Below, piece by piece: positions 1 through 10,230 of a stretch of 10,680 nucleotides of DNA (position 1 is its first letter; each line of letters starts with the position of its first letter). Source of the stretch: Antrodiella citrinella (Eukaryota > Basidiomycota > Agaricomycetes > Polyporales > Steccherinaceae). The stretch lies in NCBI GenBank assembly GCA_004802725.1, contig SGPM01000596.1, positions 1 to 10,680 of the forward strand, read 5' to 3'. Both the position numbers and the translations under genes were made by a program. The notes under the pieces were generated by a model that was not told the origin of the DNA, searched no databases, and saw nothing but the letters and a program-made list of their open reading frames with translations.

Positions 1-61
1 CAAGCATCCCTATCTTCGAACAAACGATACACGATAATTAACAACATAATATGTCGCCACC

Positions 62-2887
<2,826 letters not shown>

Positions 2888-3131
2888 TCATGAGGAAAGC
2901 TTTTGTCGACTTTTGGTGTATAGTAAGAAGAGATGGCGGCAGCAATGCCTCCCGTCAGGACAAAAGCAGTTCTTTTCTGGACGTGTTGAATGCGATTGAC
3001 GCCGTTGCAGCCTACTCACCGGACGTTGCCGAGATGGCAGTCGTATTTTAGTCGTGAACGTTTGATCTTTTGAACGTTTTGAACATTGAATATTGAACGT
3101 CGGGCTCAGTGCTACTGTACATCCTCTGAAC
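2888..3131. promoter_or_regulatory. Short intergenic spacer upstream of the kinase, possibly a divergent promoter
   Basis: 244 bp separate the kinase start (minus strand) from the ATG of a possible small gene (plus strand). The spacer carries an AT-rich cluster at 3055-3100 in which TGAACG/TGAACATT/TGAATATT units recur five times in about 45 bp. Such a cluster could bind a regulator, but this is only a pattern and no known factor site is recognised. No convincing TATA box is seen for the kinase. Confidence 0.3.
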
Positions 3132-3317
3132 ATGAACATGAATGCGAAGGATCCTTCTATCACATGCGGCGATATCAAAGCACGCGCGGAGGAGATGAAT
3201 TTGGCCTGCGAAACTCATGAATCGATTTTGTCTCTAGGAATATCTACTGAACAAATGAGGCGGCGTTCGAAGATGTTTCAACGACAACAAGATGTACTGG
3301 AAAATCATAAAGTATAG
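3132..3317 (+). CDS. Possible small helical protein of 61 residues, function unknown
   Basis: An ATG-started open frame runs from 3132 to a TAG at 3315-3317. It encodes a 61-residue, charged, mostly helix-forming protein with segments such as GDIKARAEEMNLACETHES and RRRSKMFQRQQDVLENHKV. There is no signal peptide or membrane segment. A canonical AATAAA at 3348-3353 lies about 30 nt after the stop, as expected for a real 3' end. The frame is also open upstream of the ATG, so an earlier exon is possible; a GTATAG at the stop could be a splice donor to a longer gene. It is divergent from the kinase and convergent with the nuclease gene. I do not recognise the family. It could be chance, a 5' or internal exon, or a small coiled-coil subunit. 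Confidence 0.3.
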   Translation: MNMNAKDPSITCGDIKARAEEMNLACETHESILSLGISTEQMRRRSKMFQRQQDVLENHKV

Positions 3318-3443
3318 TGCGTGCATTAAATTACATCCTGAATAAGAAATAAACTTGAACTCAAACAAGAAAACCGTGCGTAAATAATCATACAAGGCCG
3401 CCGGCAAGGGAACATGCGGAGGATGACAGAGGACCAAGATCCA

Positions 3444-4817
3444 CTAACCACCACGAATGGCAAATGCGCTGGGAATGGGTTTGTCACGACCTGCAGCTGC
3501 CCCAGGTTGAGGCGCGGGCCTTGGCGTAAGGTCGTTGTCCACGTCGCCTACGCCATGATTCTGCGCGGGTGACTTCCGGGGTTTCTTGCTAGTTGGGGTT
3601 GTAGCTGTATCCCCTTTTCTCTTCCTAGAACCGACAGCGTCGGCCTGGGCTAAGAAGACTCGACGATGCCCTGCTATAATTTGCGTAAGGTTGCTGGTGG
3701 GGGAGCCCGTCAGCATTCGTTGTAAGAGGATGGTTCGTAGTATCGCTTACATTCGCATGTCAAGACCCGGACTCATCTGAGGATGGAGTTTATAATAATC
3801 CTCCAAACAACGGAAGTTCTTCTGATTGAGAGAGGGAAGATCTTTCTTATCCAACTTGGTGATTCCTATGCAGAGCGCGAACATCGCCATGAAATCCATC
3901 ACTGAGGCTTCTTCGAAGGGGATCGCGTCGGAAACGAAGAGAAAATTGGGTTCGCCTGGGTGACGAAAAAAGAAGATGGTGGTGTCAAGAGAAGACACGC
4001 AGGTTATTGCAACGTCCAAGCTGAGGGCCAGCTGTCCCCATAGCTGCCAAACAAACTATCAGCGACGATGATACCTATAGAGTACTCTGCGGCATCTTAC
4101 CTGACACATGATCCTTCTGAATTTCCATGTTTCGTCAAATGGCGACGGCTGGCCTGCAACGTCGTCATCATTAGGCCACCAAAAGCGAGCTGGAACTCCC
4201 AGATTTAATGACGCGAGACCTCGTAGGTAATCCAGTATTGGTGCGAATGTCGACTTAGGCATAGCGTTGCTAGTCTTCCACTCTCCTAATCCTTCGATGT
4301 CCTGATAGACTAATATGAGGTCTGGAATGCCAAGATTCCGTTTACCGTTGGATGAAGACGCGTATGGTGTTTGTAGTTTGAGCATAAGCTGGAGAGCTTT
4401 GCAGGCCGGCCAAATGAATTTGGTGTTGATGTGGGAAGTGGTATCGGCCTCTGAGCGGAGCTCGGGAGGTACTGCGATCTGTCCCGTATATTCCGGATGC
4501 AGCAAGTGCATAATAATGGAGTCGTCCGGGTTTGTGGGGTCGAGCTCACGACTAGAGAAAGTTTGAAATAAAGGGAGCGCTTCCAGCTTCCTTCTCGCTA
4601 TGAAGACAAAATCGGAAAACGATGCGAGCCACTGGAGCTGTTCGTGAGGGAGATAGCCTCGCTCGAAAGCAGTGAGACCACGGGTCGATGATGCAATTTT
4701 GGAAGTGAACATCGGCGGAGGCTGCGACGCCAGAAGTGCTCTTAGGCAAGTTCCAATCGTCATAGGTCCAGACGAAGGGTCCGAGGCAGCACTTGCGCGA
4801 GTTTGTCGACGTAACAT
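3444..4817 (-). CDS. PD-(D/E)XK nuclease-superfamily protein with C-terminal nuclear localisation signal
   Basis: Inferred exons on the minus strand: 4817-4101, 4043-3751, 3693-3444; 419 residues. Introns of 57 nt each (GTAAGA...CAG and GTAAGC...CAG) join the frames cleanly. Seen: GIPDLILV (163-170) followed by GLGEWKT, giving P165-D166...E179-x-K181. The 12-residue gap and strand-like flanks match the PD-(D/E)XK core. A helix (about 231-248) and a strand-rich stretch (VAITCVSSLDTTIFFFRH and NFLFVSDAI) follow, as in nuclease-fold domains. A basic bipartite signal spans 360-377 (RKRK...KKPRK), so nuclear action is inferred. The tail is Pro/Ala-rich. Similar domains are known in Crinkler-type effectors and fungal kinase-associated proteins. 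No Crinkler header or secretion signal is seen. Start choice: first ATG of the frame, 54 nt after a TATAAA; the frame stays open upstream, so an extra exon is possible. Divergent neighbour: a kinase-like gene. Confidence 0.68.
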
Positions 4818-4870
4818 GAGAGGGAAGGGAGCTGGAAAGGCTTGAATAAAGTGCAAGAATGTGCATGCAC

Positions 4871-4876
4871 TTTATA
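4871..4876 (-). promoter_or_regulatory. TATA box of the nuclease gene
   Basis: TATAAA on the minus strand (context GCTATAAAGTGC), 54 nt before the chosen ATG at 4817. The usual TATA-to-start spacing would give a 5' leader of about 20-30 nt. A perfect 10-bp palindrome GTGCATGCAC (4861-4870) lies directly downstream. This supports the ATG at 4817 without an upstream coding exon. Confidence 0.45.
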
Positions 4877-5370
4877 GCGAGACCAAATCACTAAGGTTTT
4901 GTCTGTCAGATGCAACGCTAACTCGGGGGTTGCTTGATTGTACGACTGTGCTGGACGGCGTGTAGCATCGTCTCGGTCGGGTGACAGATACCCGCATCTG
5001 GGATACAAGTCTGATACAAGGTATAACAAGGTATAAAACTTGATCATATGGCAGAACAAAAGCAAATCCAGGGTTGCGAATACTTAATAGCCCGTCAGCG
5101 ATTCGAGCTTTTTGTGAAAGACAACATCGCGACTTACAAGGGCCGTCAGGGTGTACCTGCTGGACGATAATTTGATGCGGTATGATATTGTTTTACCAAT
5201 GGAGAGATGCTAGCGTCATTATAGTAAGAATGGCTATGGGCTATGGCGAGTGCACTTATTGTATTTTAGACGGTGGTTGTTCTTGCCAGAGTGTGGCGTA
5301 AGCTAGCGCCCACGCTGCTATATTAGATCACCGGCGGAGATGGCCGACCTCCGACAATGATCCGGCATGT

Positions 5371-5412
5371 GGTTCAAAGTGCGGACCGCTGTGGCCCACG
5401 TCAACTTGAACC
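5371..5412 (+). promoter_or_regulatory. Inverted repeat just before the kinase-like start codon
   Basis: GGTTCAA (5371-5377) and its exact reverse complement TTGAACC (5406-5412) flank a GC-rich 28-nt spacer that itself contains GCGG-A-CCGC. The right arm ends 3 nt before the ATG at 5416. If transcribed, it would form a hairpin in the 5' leader; it could also be a palindromic factor site. Confidence 0.3.
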
Positions 5413-5415
5413 GCC

Positions 5416-6607
5416 ATGTCGTCGAACGTATTCACACTTGATTTTGCCAGGAATCTCCCCTCAATTCGACATGTCGCGCGCGGTCTTGACAGCTACCCAA
5501 TCTGTCAAGTAGATCCAGGAACCATGTTCGAGTTTCTTCTACCACCCCAGCAAATTCGTATCGTCAACATACTATATTCTGGGCCCCGCACATCTGTGTA
5601 TCTCGGACTATGCGAGGACGAGAGGGAAGTCGCACTCAAGTTTACCGACCCTCACGCAGTCCTCGTAGAGGCGGGAGCATACGACTCGTTAGTCGCAATC
5701 CAAGGGTCGGTACTACCAAAGCTATACGGCGTGCTGCATGGAGAGGATTGGAGGGGGGATAAGATGTCGTGCTTGGTGCTGGAGCGATTCGGGGAACAAC
5801 TCGATTGCGGCTTCCTTGATCTGCGAAAATCAGAGAAGTACGTACATGTCTCCTTCACTATGACCCGTCCTCACTCGTGTTTTCGTAGGGCGAAAATTCT
5901 CAACAAGTTGGCCGAGGCTCATCGCGCCGGTCTACATCATCTTGACTTTGCCGAACGAAACGTCCTCGTCAAAGGTGGCGACTACCGCATCATAGACTTG
6001 GGTCATGCAAAGCCGCACAACCCTCCCTGCCAGTGGACGTATGACTTCTTAGAGCATGTTGAATGTGATGACGTAAACATCACGGATCCCTCAGTCAGAT
6101 GCTCGGTGTTGAAATCGTGGGCGGATGAAATGGAGTTCTGGGATCATGGTGAGCGACATAGTTTGCGTCTATCGTTTCCTAGGTCTAATGGCGTTCTCGG
6201 TCTCACTACAGGCAAGCTCTTGTTGTGCCGTACAATGCTTGTCCCAAAGAGCGATAAGCTTCCTCCGCAGGCAATCATTAACTGTCTGAATACTGCCATT
6301 GGCATTGATGTGAAAAACCACTACGTCTTCAAAGATAAAAGACAGATCGCTATCAGATATTTCGAGTATATTCAGAAGCAACTGCAAAACGGACGATCGC
6401 TGGAGCAACTGAAAAAGGATCGCGAGTGGATCGCATATCTGGTCCACAAGCAGTGGCACGAGGAGCGGTACGTGATGCAAACTTGGCTATCTGACTGGCA
6501 CTTACTGTGCTTGTTATCTGCGCAGGAAGGAGACGTTCAGACCGATTCCTAGTTTGGATTTCAGTTCGAGGGCTTCCCGATCTGACGAGTCAGATGATTC
6601 GCTGTGA
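5416..6607 (+). CDS. Protein-kinase-like (PKL) fold protein, fungal accessory family
   Basis: Inferred exons: 5416-5837, 5889-6148, 6212-6467, 6526-6607; 339 residues. Introns are 51, 63 and 58 nt with GTACGT/GTGAGC donors. Seen: an N-lobe with ILYSGPRTSVYLG (52-64), a VALKF strand with the ATP Lys (K75), a possible helix-C Glu (E85), hinge-like CLVLERFGEQL, the catalytic loop HHLDFAERN (D160, N165) and IIDLG (D177) as the metal site. The ATP and metal residues are all present, so it is predicted active. It lacks the APE and long activation loop of classical kinases. This fits the divergent kinase-like proteins that are multi-copy in agaricomycetes and resemble the kinase domains of Crinkler-type proteins. 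Substrate unknown. The tail is acidic (SDESDDSL) if intron 3 is spliced; if unspliced, the protein ends at 6552. Introns 1 and 2 are stop-free multiples of three. Divergent from the nuclease gene. Confidence 0.72.
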
Positions 6608-7245
6608 TTACCATCCCCTAGACTTTCACTTTTCACTTATCTCCCACGTCTATTCACTCGGCCATCTACGTTGTATCTATATCTATCCTGCATGTCTCAG
6701 ACTCAATTCCAACTGACTTCGCAATGACCCTAATAGCATGCTGCGACGGCTGCTCTGGACGCACTCGTACCATATCTCAATCCCACTGCAATGTCATGAG
6801 GATTATTGAGATACATTTGACTCGACCTCTACATATTGTATGCCAGTGTTTGTACATATTTGTACGTGTTGTTTGAGGACATGCAGTCACTCGTTCGAAC
6901 ATCCAAGACTCGGACTGCCATTCAGTCAACCTTCATTGACCACCAATGATTACGCTCTCCGGATCACACCACTCGAAAGGTATGCCAAATCGTAGGCTGC
7001 GATCGATTTCACTGCCTCAGACTCGACGACTCAGGGAATTCTCAGGCGAGTGTACCGCAGCTTCTTACCTTGTTCTTACCTCTTTCTGAGGCAGATAATT
7101 CGTCCGCTGTTTTAGTCGCTGACGTGGAGAAGCAATTGCTCGTACGAGTCACTACGTGATGGCGTCAGATGACAATTTGATAGTTACCACGTGGCCGCCA
7201 TTATTCCCTACTGTACTTACCCGGGGGCCGAGGAGTACGAGGTCC
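6608..7245. other. Non-genic region downstream of the kinase-like gene
   Basis: About 640 bp without a convincing gene. The first ~250 bp are T-rich with TTTGTACATATTTGTACGTG near 6850, and probably include the 3' UTR. A 10-bp perfect inverted repeat CTGCCTCAGA (7012-7021) / TCTGAGGCAG (7085-7094) encloses 63 bp. Two overlapping perfect 10-bp palindromes, AGCAATTGCT (7131-7140) and CTCGTACGAG (7139-7148), follow. No function can be assigned. Confidence 0.5.
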
Positions 7246-7361
7246 TCTTATCACATTCTCTACCATAGCCAACGAACGACTGTTTTCTTCGGAAATACAA
7301 AGACAAGACCGAAGTCGCGCTCAATTTCACCACCGAGTCAGAACGATACAATTCACAATAA
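7246..7361 (+). pseudogene. Frameshifted fragment of a kinase-like (PKL) gene, N-lobe only
   Basis: Reading from 7255 gives ILYHSQRTTVFFG, close to ILYSGPRTSVYLG of the intact kinase-like gene at 5416-6607. After a frame change near 7292 the sequence continues as KYKDKTEVALNFTTESERY, matching the next part of the intact copy (...EREVALKF...). At DNA level 7311-7331 and the matching stretch of the intact gene agree except at the third positions of three codons. The ATP-binding Lys codon AAG has become AAT (Asn, 7323-7325), and the frame ends at TAA 7359-7361. Nothing of the catalytic loop follows. This is a dead remnant of a second copy in the same orientation about 1.7 kb downstream, evidence of local gene duplication and decay. 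Confidence 0.6.
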
Positions 7362-7619
7362 TCAAGTCTGAGATCTCATCGTCCGAAGATTCATAAGTAG
7401 GCGAACACTTGCAACTGACTCGGAGCAACTGAGACAAAGAAGTTGTCAATGAATAAAGTCCTGGAACAGAACGGCAATGGTAATGACAAAGTACAAACTT
7501 GACCAGAGCATATTAACAGTGGACGAGAACGTGAACTTGAAGGGGTACGGATGAAGATAAAAACTGAGGATGTGGTATAGCATGTAATCAATCAATGAAA
7601 AGGAGAACTATAGAGAAAT

Positions 7620-7621
<2 letters not shown>

Positions 7622-7653
<32 letters not shown>
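7622..7653. repeat. (GA)16 microsatellite
   Basis: Sixteen uninterrupted GA dinucleotides followed by AGAAGAAGAC. A simple repeat, likely variable in length among strains. Confidence 0.97.
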
Positions 7654-7656
<3 letters not shown>

Positions 7657-7854
7657 AGACTGCTGTGCGAGGACGCGGTTCGGGTGTTGGTGGCAGGTGC
7701 TGTGAGAAGTGGGTCAAGCAAGCAGGCCAGGCGCGAAGTCGACAAAGACAGAAGCGGTATTGCAATGTGGCGGATTCCATAGGTATTTCTACCCGACGCA
7801 TCATGAATTGAGACCGTTGAGTTGATGTTAGCAACATTGTCTGTAGTCTCAAAT

Positions 7855-7890
7855 CAAGACCCTCCACCCGCGCAGCCGTGGAGGGTCTTG
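7855..7890. repeat. Perfect hairpin, 13-bp arms, 10-nt loop
   Basis: CAAGACCCTCCAC (7855-7867) and its exact reverse complement GTGGAGGGTCTTG (7878-7890) enclose CCGCGCAGCC. It lies in non-genic DNA 200-400 bp before the helicase fragment. No T-tract follows, and rho-independent terminators are not expected here. It could be a structured RNA, a factor site or a footprint of a foldback element. Confidence 0.8.
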
Positions 7891-8087
7891 TCGCAAAGTA
7901 GGCACATTGATAGACACATGTTTCAATACAATTTTCTTACAACCGAGTTTGTTATATCTATACACTGTGATTGTTACTACGTTCTAACCCATCAATGGGG
8001 TTGTCAACGACTACGCGCCAGCCATATCAAAGCCAGATGTCACCAGATTGTCACGCTGGGCACTGGAACGTCCGATTCAGGAAGTAG

Positions 8088-8448
8088 CACCGCGGTCCGC
8101 TACAACCACCACTACTTACCGTCGAGCTATCGCAAGAGCTCGACAACTCGAGCATTCTACATCTTCAAGATGTCGCTTCTTGTACAGTAACTCGCGCTCC
8201 GACACCAGACCGACCCTCCACTCGTTGTTCTGCCCCACGGTCAAAGCCAAAACCATGGCCGCGCCTCGGGGCTAGGGTTTCTGATGAAGCACTAGTTAAA
8301 GCCGTGAAAGCAATCTTTGGCTACGAACCTCGGGCGTGGCAGCTCAAGGCTGCTAAGAAGATCCTCAAGGGTCATGATACCTTCGTGATTGCAGGCACGG
8401 GTGCCGGTAAATCGCTCGTCTTCGCAATTCTGGTGATTGCAGCAGAGC
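8088..8448 (+). pseudogene. RecQ-family DNA helicase, truncated N-terminal fragment
   Basis: An open frame from just after TAG 8085-8087 reads into a recognisable helicase start at 8274. FGYEPRAWQLKAA matches RecQ motif 0, and FVIAGTGAGKS contains Walker A/motif I (GTGAGKS, 8394-8414) followed by LVFAILVIAAEL. RecQ helicases unwind DNA 3' to 5' using ATP. Everything after motif I (DExH box, helicase C domain, RQC) is missing. Homology stops at 8448, exactly where an inverted repeat begins; the frame ends at TAG 8493-8495. There is no ATG in this frame before the helicase domain, so the 5' end lies in another exon or is lost. RecQ-like helicases are common and often broken in agaricomycete repeat-rich DNA. 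Treated as non-functional. Confidence 0.7.
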
Positions 8449-8490
8449 TGCATCAGGAAAAACCTGTTTCGCTAAGTAGATATGGTTACC
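8449..8490 (+). repeat. Left terminal inverted repeat
   Basis: Starts TGCATCAGGAAAAA and runs through GCTAA to TTACC. It pairs with 10214-10256 on the opposite strand (24/27 outer positions plus TAGAT and TTACC inside). It starts precisely where the helicase homology ends. Confidence 0.65.
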
Positions 8491-8640
8491 ACTAGTCTGT
8501 GACAATGTGTGGTAACTTACCTCTAATTATCAGTCCTAACATGATTACACAAGTTAGTGATAATTACAGAAGTCCCCAATAATCCTACACTCTCTTACCT
8601 CTCATTACATCTAATCTAGCACAAGTCAGAGGTAGATTAG
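8485..8640. repeat. Subterminal palindromes and direct repeats, left end
   Basis: Three nested signals. GTTACCAC (8485-8492) pairs with GTGGTAAC (8509-8516). TTACCTCTAATTA (8517-8529) recurs as TTACCTCTCATTA (8595-8607). ACCTCT (8597-8602) pairs with AGAGGT (8628-8633), and CTAATCTA (8611-8618) with TAGATTAG (8633-8640). The TTACC core recurs in all of them except the last pair. Such subterminal repeats are typical of transposase binding regions; that role is inferred. Confidence 0.5.
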
Positions 8641-9360
8641 GTCTTTTACAGCAACATAATAACATATATGATCACACATCACTCATGGTATGGGCAAAGA
8701 GAGCATAGATAATATATTGATATACACTACAACATGACAGCTACAGCTACAACACTACAGTCTAATGAACATTACCCTACATCAATCAAACAATATCAAC
8801 AGAATATACTGCACACAAGAAAGGCTTAGATACATACCTGTACTGTGCACAGCAATAGAAGGCCAGCAAATAAGAACACTGAAGGGGGAAAAGAAGATGG
8901 GATGATTAGCAAGCAAGCAACAGTGATGAGTGAAGCTTTGTACATACCAATAAGCAACAGCAGAGGGGATTAACAGGTATCAGCATAAAAAATGTGGAAG
9001 ACAGTACTTACCAGTGCACTGAAGCTCATAACCCAGTCTCGCACACCCCTCCACTGCTGACCAAGAATCTATGGCCTGGGGGGCAAGAGGTTCCGCATGA
9101 GAGAGCTTGAAGTGCGCAAATAGGGGATGCAATGAAGAGGAAAAGAGAATAGACTCAGATAAAAGGAGAGGAGAGAGAGAGGAGGAGAACATGGGGGAAG
9201 AGAGAGAAGAGAGGGACACGTCGAAAATGTTGAAGTCCGACATTGATGTGCTGGCACTTATAAGCGCCGAAATCCGGCAAACCCCATTTGGCGCAATTGG
9301 TGGGGCAGGACAAAGATCACACAATGTCTCGCTCACCACACCACCATTTCCGGTGTGTAC
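8641..9360. other. AT-rich interior of the element, no convincing gene
   Basis: About 720 bp, AT-rich up to 9000. On the minus strand, splice-like signals occur between 8840 and 9012 (donors GTAAGTACTG at about 9012 and GTATGTAC at about 8946, an acceptor CCTTCAG near 8882, then GTATGTATC). They suggest a decayed intron-containing gene read right to left, but the exon-like pieces give no recognisable protein. A + strand polypurine tract follows (9131-9216). Confidence 0.35.
9131..9216 (+). repeat. Polypurine tract
   Basis: 78 of 86 bases are A or G on the plus strand, mainly GAGA/GGAGAG runs. It explains the low-complexity Ser/Leu-rich and Glu/Arg-rich open frames seen on the two strands here. 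Confidence 0.75.
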
Positions 9361-9800
9361 TATCTCATTTTGTTCGCATTTCAAATCTCTATCGTTAGAT
9401 ACCAAAAATGTTTGGATTTGTCGGCTGGAAACTCTGCCACTCTCAGGTAAACACAAAGATATATACACCAATCTCTAAATGTCTCTCCCAATACTGACCT
9501 GTTGTCTGTCTTTAGTATCTCATTCGATTTGCATTGTTTGACTCTATCTTTTGATATATAACACGTACAAAACCATCCGCTACTCGTCCTCCTTTGGTCT
9601 GATGTTGTCCCTCTAAAGGTATGTATACTAATCATTGTATGTCTCCATGGATACCAATCCGTTTCCACTCTAGACTATCTCATTTTGTTCGCATTGAGCG
9701 ACTCTATCAGGTGGTATATGGCGCGTCAGGAAGCGTTTGACACCCGACCTTCCCTAGCCTTGCGCGTATGCCAGCGCCAATAAGCGCCCATAGCGCGTCG
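9361..9800 (+). repeat. Three degenerate tandem repeats of about 157 bp with intron-like parts
   Basis: Units start at 9361, 9516 and 9676 (spacings 155 and 160). Each opens TATCTCATTnnnTTnGCATT; units 1 and 3 share 20 identical bases here. ACTCTATC or TCTCTATC follows about 10-15 bases later. Units 1 and 2 end with intron-like GT...AG stretches (9447-9515 and 9619-9673). In the frame of the TATCTC start, units 2 and 3 give YLIRFALFDSI and YLILFALSDSI, then a shared Y..x..R....TRP.L pattern, with a stop in unit 2. This suggests an exon-plus-intron module amplified in tandem and then decayed. No protein family is recognised. Confidence 0.5.
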
Positions 9801-10079
9801 CTCACTACAATGGGTCTTTGAATTGTTGTACTATCTAGCACTGTTGATTACATGCTAAATACTATTTCCATGTACCTGATAAACACCCAATATACAATGC
9901 TTGTGGGAGGTTTTGCGCCTCGGAGCCGTCTCTGCAACTTGAAGTTGCGGTCTGGTGAATATGTGCCACACCGTCACCGTCACCGTCCCACACGTGCACT
10001 GAGACCATACAAGAGGATTTCAACACAAGAAGGATCCCAAATGGCAGGACAGTTCAGACTACACTGAATCTGTGAAATG
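9801..10079. other. Unassigned interior sequence of the element
   Basis: No supported gene. It contains (CACCGT)3 at 9969-9986 and a 7-bp-arm palindrome GCAACTT-G-AAGTTGC at 9935-9949. Confidence 0.4.
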
Positions 10080-10230
10080 TTACCCCCAAGTTACTTCAAT
10101 TATCGATAAATTATATGTAATGACAATAACGACCAGATACTCTGGTGTAATTTACTCCAGATTATCAGAATTCTTCGAATTACCTGTGTTACACAAGGTT
10201 ACAAGGCCACTTGGGTAATTAGATCTAATT
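10080..10230. repeat. Nested palindromes at the right end of the element
   Basis: The outer pair is TTACCCCCAAGT (10080-10091) and ACTTGGGTAA (10209-10218), matching apart from two extra C. Inside are GATACTCTGG / CCAGATTATC (9 of 10 pairing, 11-nt loop, near 10136-10166) and AATTC-TTC-GAATT. A perfect 14-bp palindrome AATTAGATCTAATT occupies 10217-10230. The structure resembles a foldback or MITE-like end. Confidence 0.55.

Larger units (their letters stand above)
4818..5415. promoter_or_regulatory. Divergent intergenic region between nuclease and kinase-like genes
   Basis: 598 bp with no convincing gene; the frames crossing it are the upstream continuation of the nuclease frame or chance. 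The nuclease side has a TATAAA. The middle holds a small repeat cluster at 5002-5037, with GATACAAG twice followed by GTATAACAAG and GTATAAAA. On the kinase-like side a weak TATATTA sits at 5319-5325, and the start ATG has a good fungal context (ACCGCCATG). A CCAAT pentamer occurs near 5195. Because one spacer serves both genes, joint regulation is possible; this is inferred from arrangement only. Confidence 0.4.
7362..8087. other. Non-genic region between kinase-like remnant and helicase fragment
   Basis: About 725 bp holding a (GA)16 microsatellite and a perfect hairpin, listed separately. Open frames across it are short, low in complexity or run through the microsatellite. No gene is supported. 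Confidence 0.5.

Noticed and set aside
4310..4866. Alternative minus-strand frames and a plus-strand frame over the nuclease gene
   Set aside because: Frame-shifted or antisense shadows of the frame that carries the PD...ExK motif and joins across introns.
5652..6480. Minus-strand open frames over the kinase-like gene
   Set aside because: Antisense to conserved kinase motifs, no recognisable content.
7855..7890. Hairpin as a rho-independent terminator
   Set aside because: No following T-tract, and the window is eukaryotic with introns.
7592..8275. Open frames through the GA repeat, the hairpin and the start of the helicase frame (91, 122 and 75 codons)
   Set aside because: Low complexity or in the wrong frame relative to the helicase; no domain.
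8980..9478. A 163-codon minus frame and a 123-codon plus frame
   Set aside because: Mostly products of the polypurine tract; the minus one may include decayed exons but no family is recognisable.
9852..10067. 71-codon plus frame
   Set aside because: No domain, no splice or polyadenylation support, within repeat-like DNA.
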